Source: Pseudomonas arsenicoxydans
GTDB taxonomy: Bacteria; Pseudomonadota; Gammaproteobacteria; Pseudomonadales; Pseudomonadaceae
DNA: 64,000 nt
Assembly (NCBI RefSeq): GCF_006438915.1
Contig: NZ_RCZE01000001.1
Coordinates: 358,325 to 422,324, forward strand
Reading direction: 5' to 3'
Part shown: in pieces, positions 18,021 through 27,785 of the stretch
How positions within the stretch are numbered: the first letter of the stretch is position 1
How the letters are laid out: the number at the start of each line of letters is the position of its first letter
The notes under the pieces: generated by a model
Told to the model about the DNA's origin: nothing
Databases searched by the model: none
Seen by the model: only the letters and a program-made list of their open reading frames with translations
Made by a program: the position numbers and the translations under genes

Positions 18021-18172
18021 GAGGAAAGCTCCTATAGCGCAATCCGGCTACCGTAGCAGAAACTCTTCAGCATGAGTCTGACTCATGCTACCCATCCTTT
18101 TTATCCCTTTGTGTTAACCCCGTGAAGCGCCGAGAATCGACGCTTTCCAGTCCTCTTTGATTATCGAGCGTG

Positions 18173-19576
18173 ATGACCATGAAGCATCCAGCGCGTATTG
18201 AACTCTGGGCCATCCTGCGGCTGGCGGGGCCGCTGATTGCCTCGCAGTTGGCGCACATGCTGATGGTCCTCACCGACACTTTGATGATGGCGCGCCTGAG
18301 CCCCGAAGCGTTGGCCGGCGGCGGCCTGGGTGCGGCGACTTACTCGTTCGTGTCGATTTTCTGCATCGGCGTCATCGCCGCCGTTGGCACCTTGGTGGCG
18401 ATTCGTCAGGGCGCGGGCGACATTGTCGGCGCGGCGCGCCTGACCCAGGCCGGGTTGTGGCTGGCGTGGTTGATGGCACTGGTGGCCGGGCTGTTGCTGT
18501 GGAACCTCAAGCCGGTGTTGCTGCTGTTCGGCCAGACCGAAACCAACGTGCACGCCGCCGGGCAGTTTCTGACAATCCTGCCGTTCGCCCTGCCCGGTTA
18601 CCTGAGTTTCATGGCGTTGCGCGGTTTCACCAGCGCCATCGGCCGCGCAACGCCGGTCATGGTGATCAGCCTCGGCGGCACCGTGGCCAACTTCCTGCTC
18701 AACTATGCGTTGATCACCGGGATGTTCGGCCTGCCGAAACTGGGCCTGATGGGCATCGGCCTGGTGACGGCGATTGTCGCCAACCTGATGGCGGTGGCGC
18801 TGGCCCTGCACATCCGCCGGCATCCGGCGTATGACGCGTATCCGTTGCGCCAGGGCCTGTCGCGGCCCAACCGTCAGTATTTAAAAGAGCTGTGGCGCCT
18901 CGGCCTGCCGATTGGCGGCACCTACGCCGTGGAAGTCGGGTTGTTTGCGTTTGCCGCGTTGTGCATGGGCACCATGGGCAGCACGCAACTGGCGGCGCAC
19001 CAGATCGCCCTGCAGATCGTGTCGGTGGCGTTCATGATTCCGGCGGGGCTTTCCTACGCGATCACCATGCGTATCGGCCAGCATTACGGTGCCGGGCAGT
19101 TACTGGATGCACGGTTGGCCGGACGGGTCGGCATCGCCTTCGGTGCGGCGTCGATGCTGGGCTTTGCGATGGTCTTCTGGTTCCTGCCGAATCAGTTGAT
19201 CGGCCTGTTCCTGGACCACAACGACCCGGCGTTCCGCCCGGTGATTGAACTGGCTGTGAGCCTGCTGGCGGTGGCGGCGTGGTTCGAGCTGTTCGACGGC
19301 ACGCAAACCATCGCCATGGGCTGCATACGCGGGCTCAAGGACGCCAAGACCACGTTCCTGGTCGGGTTGGGTTGCTACTGGCTGATTGGCGCACCGGCCG
19401 CGTGGTGGATGGCCTTCCATATTCACTGGGGGCCGACGGGCGTCTGGTGGGGGTTGGCGCTGGGGCTGGCGTGCGCGGCGGTGAGTCTGACGCTGGCGTT
19501 TGAATGGAAGATGAAGCGGATGATTCGGCAGGAGCCTTCGTCACAGGCTGGTTTCCGGATGGCTCAGCCTGACTGA
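18173..19576 (+). CDS. MATE-family multidrug efflux transporter (NorM-like)
   Basis: About 467 residues with some twelve hydrophobic segments in two homologous halves, as in MATE exporters that use Na+ or H+ to expel cationic drugs. Characteristic stretches are GPLIASQLAHMLMVLTDTLM near the N-terminus and LGLPIGGTYAVEVGLFAFAA opening the second half. The start is uncertain among GTG 18170, ATG 18173 and ATG 18179; a weak GAG precedes all three. It is transcribed away from the LysR gene, a likely regulator. Confidence 0.92.
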   Translation: MTMKHPARIELWAILRLAGPLIASQLAHMLMVLTDTLMMARLSPEALAGGGLGAATYSFVSIFCIGVIAAVGTLVAIRQGAGDIVGAARLTQAGLWLAWLMALVAGLLLWNLKPVLLLFGQTETNVHAAGQFLTILPFALPGYLSFMALRGFTSAIGRATPVMVISLGGTVANFLLNYALITGMFGLPKLGLMGIGLVTAIVANLMAVALALHIRRHPAYDAYPLRQGLSRPNRQYLKELWRLGLPIGGTYAVEVGLFAFAALCMGTMGSTQLAAHQIALQIVSVAFMIPAGLSYAITMRIGQHYGAGQLLDARLAGRVGIAFGAASMLGFAMVFWFLPNQLIGLFLDHNDPAFRPVIELAVSLLAVAAWFELFDGTQTIAMGCIRGLKDAKTTFLVGLGCYWLIGAPAAWWMAFHIHWGPTGVWWGLALGLACAAVSLTLAFEWKMKRMIRQEPSSQAGFRMAQPD

Positions 19577-19583
19577 GATCCCC

Positions 19584-19709
19584 TGTGGGAGCCAGCTTTT
19601 GTGGCGAGGGGGCTTGCCCCCGTTCGGCTGCGAAGCAGTCGCAAAGCTTTAGGGGCAGCTGCGCGTCCCAACGGGGGCAAGCCCCCTCGCCACAAAAGCT
19701 CCCACATTT
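19584..19709. repeat. Composite REP element, GGCGAGGGGGCTTGCCCCC type
   Basis: GTGGCGAGGGGGCTTGCCCC (from about 19601) recurs inverted at about 19669-19693, flanked by GTGGGAGC and GCTCCCAC. The whole 126-bp unit is a long imperfect palindrome between convergent genes. It belongs to a second repeat family also found at 36821 and 45630. Confidence 0.8.
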
Positions 19710-19718
19710 GGTATGGGG

Positions 19719-21392
19719 TTAATTCACGACTTCCAGTATGAGCTGCTGATCGCTGCCGTAGGTCAGGTATTCAACCAGTTCCGCCAACGGCAACGGCTTG
19801 CTGATCAGATATCCCTGCACCTGGTCGCAGCCAAACCCGCGCAACAGATCCAGCTGCTCCACTGTTTCCACCCCTTCCGCGACGACCTCAAGATTGAGGT
19901 TGTGCGCCAGGTTGATCATTGCGTGGACCAGTTTGCGGTTCTCTTCACGTTCTTCCATGCCGCCGACAAAGCTCTTGTCGACCTTGAGCAAAGCGATCGG
20001 CAGGCTGTTGAGGTGTACGAAGGAAGAAAACCCGGTGCCAAAGTCATCCAGCGAGAAGCGCACGCCCAGGCGTCCGAGAGCGTCCATGGTTTGCTTGACC
20101 AGATCGCTACGGCGCATCACCGCGGTTTCGGTCAGTTCGAATTCCAGCCACTGCGCTTCGACGCCGCGCTCGGCAATCAACCGGCTCAGCGTGGAGAGCA
20201 ATTGGCTGTCCTGGAATTGACGGAACGACAGGTTGATCGCCATGTGCAGCGCCGGCAAACCCTGCTCGCGCAAGGCCTGCATGTCCCGCAACGCCCGGGA
20301 AATCACCCAGTAACCGAGCGGCACGATCAAACCGCTTTGCTCGGCCAGCGGCACGAACTCGCTCGGCGGCAGCAAGCCGCGTTCGGCATGCCGCCAGCGC
20401 ACCAACGCTTCGAGGCCGACGATCTGGCCGTCAGCCATGTTCAGGCGCGGCTGGTAATGCAGTTCCAGCTCGTCACGGCGCAAGGCTCGGCGCAGCTCGC
20501 TTTCAAGGTCGGCCATGCTGCGGGCATTGCGGTTGATGCGTTCGTTGAAGATGTGAAAGGTGCAGCCCTGCGTGCTCTTGGCTTGCTGCATGGCAATGTG
20601 CGCGTGCCACATCAGCGGGTCCGCGCCGGCCTGGGCCCGGGCGTGGGCGATACCCAGGCTGGAACCGATCAACAGGCTTTCGCCGTCGACCCAGTAAGGT
20701 TCGGCCAGCGCTTCGGTGATGCGCTCGGCCATCCATTCCGCGCGCTGAGGTGCGCGGCGGGTGTCGATCAGCAAGGCGAACTCATCGCTGCCCAGGCGCG
20801 CCAGTTGATCGCCGGCCTCAAGCTGGCTTTTCAGCCGCGCGACTACTTGCAGGATCAAGCGGTCGCCAGCCTGGTGGCCAAGGGCATCGTTGGCGTGTCG
20901 GAAGTTGTCGAGATCAAGGTGACCGAGGGCCAGTCCGCGGCCGTCGTTCTCTGCCAGACGCGCTGCCAGCAGGGTCTGGAAACCCTGGCGGTTGGCAATG
21001 CCGGTCAGCGGGTCTTGTTCGGCGAGCCGTTGCAGGGTGTTTTCCAGCAGGCCGCGCTCGCGCACATGCCGCAGGCAACGACGCAGCATCCCGGCATCGA
21101 GCAGGTCGCGCACCAGCCAGTCGCTCACGCCATCGGGCGGCATCAGTGGCTCGTGCTCGAGCAATAGCACCGTCGGCAAGCTGCAACGGCCTGGTAGCGG
21201 CTGAAGTGCAGGAACAGTCAACAACACCGCGTTGCGGTTGTCATCGAACAAACCGCTGACCGACTCCCAGCTCGGCGCGCTGATGAGCACGGCCGAGCTC
21301 CCCATCGGAGCCAGACACTCGCGCAACAACGCTGCCCACGCTGGCTCTTCGGCCAGTAGCAGCAAACGCAAGGGTTCGACAGGCGTAGACAA
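19719..21392 (-). CDS. GGDEF-EAL c-di-GMP protein, probable phosphodiesterase (PA5295/ProE position)
   Basis: 557 residues. Residues 1-115 look like a degenerate receiver domain. The GGDEF domain (about 125-285) has a signature changed to GSDEF and no RxxD inhibitory site before it (EAGD), so cyclase activity is doubtful. The EAL domain (about 300-550) keeps its catalytic features: LEALVRWRH, NLSFRQF, FELTE, DDFGTG, KVDKSF and VAEGVE. The most likely activity is hydrolysis of c-di-GMP, perhaps activated by GTP binding to the GGDEF part. The gene holds the place of PA5295 next to rep in P. aeruginosa. It is divergent from rep. Confidence 0.88.
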   Translation of the reverse strand: MSTPVEPLRLLLLAEEPAWAALLRECLAPMGSSAVLISAPSWESVSGLFDDNRNAVLLTVPALQPLPGRCSLPTVLLLEHEPLMPPDGVSDWLVRDLLDAGMLRRCLRHVRERGLLENTLQRLAEQDPLTGIANRQGFQTLLAARLAENDGRGLALGHLDLDNFRHANDALGHQAGDRLILQVVARLKSQLEAGDQLARLGSDEFALLIDTRRAPQRAEWMAERITEALAEPYWVDGESLLIGSSLGIAHARAQAGADPLMWHAHIAMQQAKSTQGCTFHIFNERINRNARSMADLESELRRALRRDELELHYQPRLNMADGQIVGLEALVRWRHAERGLLPPSEFVPLAEQSGLIVPLGYWVISRALRDMQALREQGLPALHMAINLSFRQFQDSQLLSTLSRLIAERGVEAQWLEFELTETAVMRRSDLVKQTMDALGRLGVRFSLDDFGTGFSSFVHLNSLPIALLKVDKSFVGGMEEREENRKLVHAMINLAHNLNLEVVAEGVETVEQLDLLRGFGCDQVQGYLISKPLPLAELVEYLTYGSDQQLILEVVN

Positions 21393-21655
21393 GCTAGCTC
21401 CCTAGACTCTGCAAAGATGTAGGCGGCAGGCATTATGCCGCGCCGCTAACCAATGACCAAATGACATCGGTTGACAAACGTGACTTTGTGTCAGGAATAC
21501 GAACAATAGCCGCACATTCACCGCGCATCCTGCTTGAAAGTAACAAAACCGGCAATTGGAGAAAGCGTGTTACGTCACAAGTCGGACAGAGCAGCACAAT
21601 TCGCTGAGCCTGTTAAAATGCCGGCCCATTTCATAAATGACTCCCTGAATTCCGT

Positions 21656-23665
21656 ATGTCCCGACTCAATCCCCGGCAGCAAGAAGCCGTGAACTACGTC
21701 GGCGGCCCACTATTGGTGCTCGCCGGTGCAGGCTCCGGCAAGACCAGTGTGATCACGCGCAAGATCGCGCACCTGATCCAGAACTGCGGCATCCGTGCCC
21801 AGTACATCGTCGCCATGACCTTTACCAACAAGGCCGCGCGCGAGATGAAGGAACGGGTCGGCACCCTGCTCAAGGGCGGCGAAGGCCGTGGCCTGACAGT
21901 GTGCACCTTCCACAACCTGGGGCTGAACATCATCCGCAAGGAACACGTGCGGCTGGGCTACAAACCGGGCTTTTCGATCTTTGACGAGACCGACGTCAAA
22001 GCCTTGATGACCGACATCATGCAGAAGGAATACGCGGGCGACGACGGCGTCGACGAGATCAAGAACATGATCGGCTCGTGGAAAAACGACCTGATCCTGC
22101 CTGCCGAAGCCCTGGAAAACGCGCGCAATCCCAAGGAACAGACCGCCGCCATTGTCTACACCCACTACCAGCGCACGCTCAAGGCATTCAACGCGGTGGA
22201 CTTCGACGACCTGATCCTGCTGCCGGTCAAGCTGTTCCAGGAACACGCCGACATCCTCGAAAAGTGGCAGAACAAAGTCCGCTACCTGCTGGTGGACGAA
22301 TATCAAGACACCAACGCCAGCCAGTATTTGCTGGTGAAACTGCTGATCGGCACGCGCAACCAGTTCACCGTGGTCGGCGACGATGACCAGTCGATCTACG
22401 CCTGGCGCGGTGCGCGTCCGGAAAACCTGATGTTGCTCAAGGATGATTACCCGTCCTTGAAAGTGGTGATGCTGGAGCAGAACTACCGCTCCACCAGCCG
22501 CATCCTGCGTTGCGCCAACGTGCTGATCTCGAACAACCCGCACGAATTCGAAAAGCAGCTGTGGAGCGAGATGGGCCACGGCGATGAGATCCGCGTGATT
22601 CGCTGCCGCAATGAAGACGCCGAAGCCGAGCGCGTGGCCGTGGAACTGCTGACCCTGCATTTGCGCACGGACCGGCCGTACAGCGATTTCGCGATCCTGT
22701 ACCGCGGTAACTACCAGGCCAAGCTGATCGAACTGAAGCTGCAACACCACCAGATTCCGTATCGCCTGTCCGGCGGCAACAGCTTTTTCGGGCGTCAGGA
22801 AGTGAAAGACCTGATGGCCTACTTCCGCCTGATCGTAAACCCGGACGACGACAACGCCTTCCTGCGGGTGATCAACGTTCCGCGCCGCGAGATCGGCTCG
22901 ACCACCCTGGAAAAGCTCGGCAACTACGCCACCGAACGCAAAATCTCGATGTACGCCGCCACCGACGAAATCGGCTTGGGCGAGCATCTGGACACGCGCT
23001 TCACCGATCGCCTGTCGCGCTTCAAGCGTTTCATGGACAAGGTGCGCGAGCAGTGTTCTGGCGAAGACCCGATCTCGGCGCTGCGCAGCATGGTCATGGA
23101 CATCGACTACGAGAACTGGCTGCGCACCAACAGCTCCAGTGACAAGGCCGCCGACTACCGCATGGGCAACGTCTGGTTCCTGATCGAAGCGTTGAAGAAC
23201 ACGCTGGAGAAAGACGAAGAAGGCGAGATGACCGTCGAGGATGCCATCGGCAAACTCGTTTTACGCGACATGCTGGAACGTCAGCAGGAAGAGGAAGACG
23301 GCGCCGAAGGTGTGCAGATGATGACGCTGCACGCCTCCAAAGGTCTGGAATTCCCCTACGTGTTCATCATGGGCATGGAAGAGGAAATTCTTCCGCACCG
23401 CTCGAGCATCGAAGCCGACACCATCGAAGAAGAACGCCGCCTGGCCTACGTCGGGATTACTCGCGCACGCCAGACCCTGGCCTTCACCTTCGCCGCCAAG
23501 CGCAAGCAATACGGCGAGATCATCGATTGCGCGCCGAGCCGCTTCCTCGATGAACTGCCGCCGGACGATTTGGCCTGGGAAGGCAACGACGACACGCCGG
23601 TCGAAGTCAAAGCCGTTCGTGGAAATACCGCATTGGCGGATATACGCGCGATGTTAAAGCGCTAG
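21656..23665 (+). CDS. rep: ATP-dependent DNA helicase Rep
   Basis: 669 residues, normal length for Rep. UvrD/Rep superfamily 1 motifs are present in order: Q-motif LNPRQQEAV, Walker A AGAGSGKTSV, motif Ia TFTNKAAREM, motif II VDEYQDTN, motif III GDDDQSIYAWRGA, motif IV EQNYRS, motif V TLHASKGLEF and motif VI EERRLAYVGITRAR. It moves 3' to 5' on single strands and clears proteins ahead of replication forks. It is preceded by a 263-base gap shared with the divergent GGDEF-EAL gene, and followed at 84 bases by xpt. Confidence 0.97.
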   Translation: MSRLNPRQQEAVNYVGGPLLVLAGAGSGKTSVITRKIAHLIQNCGIRAQYIVAMTFTNKAAREMKERVGTLLKGGEGRGLTVCTFHNLGLNIIRKEHVRLGYKPGFSIFDETDVKALMTDIMQKEYAGDDGVDEIKNMIGSWKNDLILPAEALENARNPKEQTAAIVYTHYQRTLKAFNAVDFDDLILLPVKLFQEHADILEKWQNKVRYLLVDEYQDTNASQYLLVKLLIGTRNQFTVVGDDDQSIYAWRGARPENLMLLKDDYPSLKVVMLEQNYRSTSRILRCANVLISNNPHEFEKQLWSEMGHGDEIRVIRCRNEDAEAERVAVELLTLHLRTDRPYSDFAILYRGNYQAKLIELKLQHHQIPYRLSGGNSFFGRQEVKDLMAYFRLIVNPDDDNAFLRVINVPRREIGSTTLEKLGNYATERKISMYAATDEIGLGEHLDTRFTDRLSRFKRFMDKVREQCSGEDPISALRSMVMDIDYENWLRTNSSSDKAADYRMGNVWFLIEALKNTLEKDEEGEMTVEDAIGKLVLRDMLERQQEEEDGAEGVQMMTLHASKGLEFPYVFIMGMEEEILPHRSSIEADTIEEERRLAYVGITRARQTLAFTFAAKRKQYGEIIDCAPSRFLDELPPDDLAWEGNDDTPVEVKAVRGNTALADIRAMLKR

Positions 23666-23719
23666 AATTGCCTACTTTTTAACCAAAGCATTTTTAACCA
23701 AACACTTTTTACAAACTAG

Positions 23720-24322
<603 letters not shown>

Positions 24323-24341
24323 GCCGCTACGCCGCAAACCA

Positions 24342-24432
24342 ATGTGGGAGCGGGCTTGCTCGCGAAGGCGGTGTGTCAGTCAACATCATCATTGACTGTC
24401 ACACCGCCTTCGCGAGCAAGCCCGCTCCCACA
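24342..24432. repeat. REPIN
   Basis: GTGGGAGCGGGCTTGCTCGC (from 24344) and its inverse complement (ending about 24431) are separated by an internal palindrome (GTCAGTCAA..TTGACTGTCAC). It lies between the convergent xpt and CoA-transferase genes and may act as a bidirectional transcript end. Confidence 0.88.
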
Positions 24433-24450
24433 TTTGATCTCTGTTGACGG

Positions 24451-26373
24451 TTAAATAGTGGTGGCCTTGAGGCCGGTGAGTAGCAGGCGTTGGAACAAGT
24501 CTTCCTTCAACCCGTCAGGGTTGGTCAGTTGCATCCGCTCCAGATGTTCGGGAAACATCGATGCCTCTGGCGCATCCAGCGCTGCTTTGCCCAGTTCCAG
24601 AATCTCCGTCAGTTTGAACTTGCTCTTCAGCCAGTTCAGCGCCCGCAACACATCGCGCTCCACCTCGGTGAAATCGCAGCCCAGCGGATATTCCGGAAAC
24701 AGGTTCATGTGCCGTGCCTGAATCGCTTGTAATCGCTCCGGGCTGTTGTCGGCGAAGCGTGGGTCGATGCGGAAGTCTTTCGGCAGCTTGCCAACCTTCT
24801 GCGCCTGCTCGATCAACCCCGACTGAAAGCGTGAATCACTGATATTCAGCAACGCCTCGATCACCGCCGCATCGGTCTTGCCGCGCAAGTCGGCGATGCC
24901 ATATTCGGTGACCACGATGTCACGCAAGTGCCTTGGGATCGTGCAGTGACCGTACGCCCAGACGATGTTCGAGCTGACCTCCCCGCCCGCCTCGCGCCAG
25001 CTGCGCAGTAGCAACACCGAACGTGCGCCCTCCAGCGCATGGCCCTGGGCAACGAAGTTATATTGCCCACCCACGCCGCTGAGCACTCGCCCGTCTTCGA
25101 GCTGATCGGCCACACCGGCACCGAGCAAGGTCATGGTAAACACGGTGTTGATGAGCCGCGCATCCAGGCGCTGTAAACGTTTGAGTTCTTCCTGCCCGTA
25201 CAGCTCGTTGATGTAGCTGATGCGGGTCATGTTGAATTCAAGACGTTTGCTTTGCGGCAACTCGCGCAGACGCTCGTAGAAACTGCGCGGCCCGAGGAAG
25301 AAACCGCCGTGCACCGAGATGCCGTCGGTTTGCGCGGCTTCGTCGAGGGTGCCGGCATTCGCCTGTTGCTGAGTCGGCACATCGGGATAGACCTTGCGTC
25401 GCACGATCCCGGCATCGGCCAGCACCAGCAAGCCGTTGACGAACATTTCGCTGCAACCGTACAGGCCTTTGGCGAACGGTTCGAGACCGCCTTCACGGTC
25501 GATCAACTGCGCCCACTGACTGAGATTCACGTCCGCCAGCAAAGCCTTGTAACCGCCATTGTCGGCTTGCCGCGCCAGCAACGCCGCCGTCAGCGCATCG
25601 CCCATTGAGCCGATGCCGATCTGCAAGGTGCCACCGTCGCGTACCAGCGTGCTCGCGTGCAGGCCGATGAAGTGATCCTGGAAACCCACGGGCATGTTCG
25701 GCGTCGAGAACAGCGTGCTGTTGTCCTTTTCGTCGATCAGCAAATCGAAGGTGTCGATGCCGATTTCAGCGTCGCCGGGCATGTAGGGCAAATCGTTATG
25801 CACCTGGCCCACCAGCAGGATTGTCTCGCCCGCCGCCCGGCGTTTGGCGATCATCGGGAACAGGTCGAGGGTGATGTCCGGGTTGCAGCTCAGGCTCAGG
25901 CGATCGGGGTGCTCGGAATGGCTGGCCACCAACTGCGCGACCAGGTTCAAACCGGCAGCGTTGATGTCCCGCGCGGCGTGGCTGTAGTTGCTGCTGACGT
26001 AATCCTGCTGGGCCGATGCGCTATGCAGCAAGCTGCCCGGCTGCATGAAGAACTGCTGGATGTGAATGTTCGGCGGCAGGTTGTCGTGTTGCAGTTCGGC
26101 GAGGAAAGCCAGTTCCGGATAGTCGCCAAATACGCGTTCGATGAAGGGTTCGAGAAAGCGCTTCTGCAAACCGTCGCCCAGTGCCGGACGACCCAGGCAC
26201 AGGGCGGTGTAGATCGTCAGCTGCCGCTGCGGCAGTTGCGCGATGCGCCGGTACAGCGCGTTGACGAAATGGTTGGGTTTGCCCAGGCCCAGAGGCAAGC
26301 CCATGTGAATGTGCGCCGGCAACCGCGCCAGTACGTCATCGACCGCTTGCTCGATAGAACACAGCTGCACCAT
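24451..26373 (-). CDS. Acetyl-CoA hydrolase/transferase family protein
   Basis: 640 residues, longer than the 430-550 of typical 4-hydroxybutyrate or acetate CoA-transferases. Both family halves are visible: an N-terminal CoA-transferase domain (about 1-240) and the C-terminal acetyl-CoA hydrolase domain with VGGQYNFVAQGHALEGARS, NIVWAYGHCTIPRHLRDI and EYGIADLRGKTDAA. About 80 extra C-terminal residues follow. It should move or hydrolyse CoA on a short acyl substrate; which one cannot be told. It follows cycB on the same strand, but a terminator lies between, so it is likely transcribed separately. Confidence 0.83.
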   Translation of the reverse strand: MVQLCSIEQAVDDVLARLPAHIHMGLPLGLGKPNHFVNALYRRIAQLPQRQLTIYTALCLGRPALGDGLQKRFLEPFIERVFGDYPELAFLAELQHDNLPPNIHIQQFFMQPGSLLHSASAQQDYVSSNYSHAARDINAAGLNLVAQLVASHSEHPDRLSLSCNPDITLDLFPMIAKRRAAGETILLVGQVHNDLPYMPGDAEIGIDTFDLLIDEKDNSTLFSTPNMPVGFQDHFIGLHASTLVRDGGTLQIGIGSMGDALTAALLARQADNGGYKALLADVNLSQWAQLIDREGGLEPFAKGLYGCSEMFVNGLLVLADAGIVRRKVYPDVPTQQQANAGTLDEAAQTDGISVHGGFFLGPRSFYERLRELPQSKRLEFNMTRISYINELYGQEELKRLQRLDARLINTVFTMTLLGAGVADQLEDGRVLSGVGGQYNFVAQGHALEGARSVLLLRSWREAGGEVSSNIVWAYGHCTIPRHLRDIVVTEYGIADLRGKTDAAVIEALLNISDSRFQSGLIEQAQKVGKLPKDFRIDPRFADNSPERLQAIQARHMNLFPEYPLGCDFTEVERDVLRALNWLKSKFKLTEILELGKAALDAPEASMFPEHLERMQLTNPDGLKEDLFQRLLLTGLKATTI

Positions 26374-26464
26374 CTGATCCTCCCTTACATTCCGTGAATC
26401 GGGGTTGGACCGAGCTTGCCGGGTCTTTGCTGCAATGAATAGCCTCAGACGTAAGTCGCAGGCA

Positions 26465-26494
26465 CAAAAAAACCGCTCGAAAGCGGTTTTTTCG
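26465..26494 (-). terminator. Terminator of cycB
   Basis: AAAAACCGCT and AGCGGTTTTT form a perfect hairpin around a CGAA loop, with a T run on either strand. It lies 15 bases past the cycB stop. Confidence 0.85.
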
Positions 26495-26508
26495 CTGAAG
26501 ACGCCGGC

Positions 26509-26937
26509 TTATTTCAGGCCGGACATCTTCTGGATGGCGCCTTTGAGCTCAGCATCGGAGCAATCAGCGCAAGTGCCTTTAGGCGGCATCGAGTTGATAC
26601 CGGTAATGGCCTTGGCCAGGATGCCGTCGAGGCCGCCCTGATGATCGGCACGGTCTTTCCAGGCTGCGGCGTCACCGATTTTCGGTGCGCCCAACAGGCC
26701 GGTACCGTGGCAAGCGTTGCAATGTTTGGCAATCACTTCGTCCGGGGTTTTGGCACCGCCGCCGCCACCAGCAGAGGCAGCCACTTCCATCCCCTTGCAC
26801 TCTTGACCCGTTACACAGACCTTCCCAACCGGTTCAAGGCGTTTGGCAATATCGTCGTTCGTCGCAGCTTGAGCGCTGACAGCCCATAGGGCCAATACGG
26901 TTGCTGGTGCAGCCAGCATTTTCATAATTAGGTTCAC
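26509..26937 (-). CDS. cycB: Cytochrome c5-type periplasmic cytochrome
   Basis: 142 residues with a signal peptide (cleavage after VSAQA), one CxxCH haem site (CNACH near residue 73) and an axial-Met region NSMPPKGTCADCSD. A Gly-rich linker precedes the haem domain. It carries electrons in the periplasm, probably towards a terminal oxidase. The start is GTG at 26937, with GAGGG eight bases upstream; an internal ATG four codons in lacks this. Equivalent by position to P. aeruginosa cycB (PA5300). Confidence 0.9.
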   Translation of the reverse strand: MNLIMKMLAAPATVLALWAVSAQAATNDDIAKRLEPVGKVCVTGQECKGMEVAASAGGGGGAKTPDEVIAKHCNACHGTGLLGAPKIGDAAAWKDRADHQGGLDGILAKAITGINSMPPKGTCADCSDAELKGAIQKMSGLK

Positions 26938-27060
26938 GCGTTCACCCTCAATGGTGGCTAGTCACGCCTACGGCCACGGTTCGCAGGCGGGCGCAAGTAT
27001 AGCGGTAAGCCCGCCACACTGAAACAACCCCAAAGTCGAAGGGGTCTTATGCCGCAGCGG

Positions 27061-27087
27061 AAAAACCGCCCGGGTGCCTCGGGCTGA
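27061..27087 (-). terminator. Probable terminator of the pauR-type gene
   Basis: On the minus strand GCCCG and CGGGC pair around AGGCACC, then GGTTTTT follows, 22 bases beyond the regulator's stop. The stem is short but GC-rich. Confidence 0.5.
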
Positions 27088-27108
27088 TGGGCAGGGCGCC
27101 TTCTTTAC

Positions 27109-27657
27109 TTAGAAATTCGCCGGTGTCGCTGCGCTGATTAGTCGCGCCGGCGCATCGAACGGATTTCGGAAACGGTGCGGCTTGGTACTTTCAAAGTAGT
27201 AGCTATCGCCGGCTTCAAGCACAAAAGTTTCCAGCCCGACCACCAGTTCCAGTCGACCTTCCACCAAAATGCCGGTTTCCTCACCTTCATGGGTGAGCAT
27301 CTCGTCACCGGTGTCGGCGCCTGGCGGGTAGATTTCATTGAGAAAGGCGATAGCCCGGCTCGGGTGTGCCCGACCGACCAGTTTCATGGTCACGGCGCCA
27401 TCGGAAATATCGATCAGCTCATTGGCTTTGTAGACGATCTGCGTCGGTTTTTCCTGCAGGATTTCTTCAGAAAAGAACTCGACCATGGACATGGGAATCC
27501 CGCCCAGCACTTTGCGCAGCGAACTGATCGAGGGGCTGACGCTGTTCTTCTCGATCATCGAAATCGTGCTGTTGGTGACACCCGCGCGCTTGGCGAGCTC
27601 ACGCTGCGAAAGGCCTTTGAGCTTACGGATGGATTGCAGTCGTTCACCGACGTCCAA
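27109..27657 (-). CDS. pauR: XRE-cupin transcriptional regulator, PauR type
   Basis: 182 residues: an N-terminal helix-turn-helix (5-60, LSQRELAKRAGVTNSTISMIEK) and a C-terminal cupin (about 105-180). This is the PuuR/PauR class that senses gamma-glutamylated polyamines. In P. aeruginosa PauR (PA5301, same position beside dadX) represses polyamine catabolic genes. Here a flavin oxidase and an aldehyde dehydrogenase of that pathway lie within 12 kb. The start is TTG, supported by a strong GGAGG eight to nine bases upstream; no ATG or GTG is available in frame. The symbol rests on synteny and sequence. Confidence 0.85.
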   Translation of the reverse strand: MDVGERLQSIRKLKGLSQRELAKRAGVTNSTISMIEKNSVSPSISSLRKVLGGIPMSMVEFFSEEILQEKPTQIVYKANELIDISDGAVTMKLVGRAHPSRAIAFLNEIYPPGADTGDEMLTHEGEETGILVEGRLELVVGLETFVLEAGDSYYFESTKPHRFRNPFDAPARLISAATPANF

Positions 27658-27785
27658 TGCTTGCGCCTCCAGGGATTCAGGTTGTTGGAATATTGAGCGT
27701 TATCATGGCGACAGCGTTCAGTATTTACAACACTTGGACCTGAATCCCGTGGGGCGAGGCGACTTTCGGTGTGGGCTGCTGGCTG

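Noticed and set aside
21460..21510. TTGACA at 21471 as a rep promoter
   Set aside because: No acceptable -10 lies 16-18 bases downstream.
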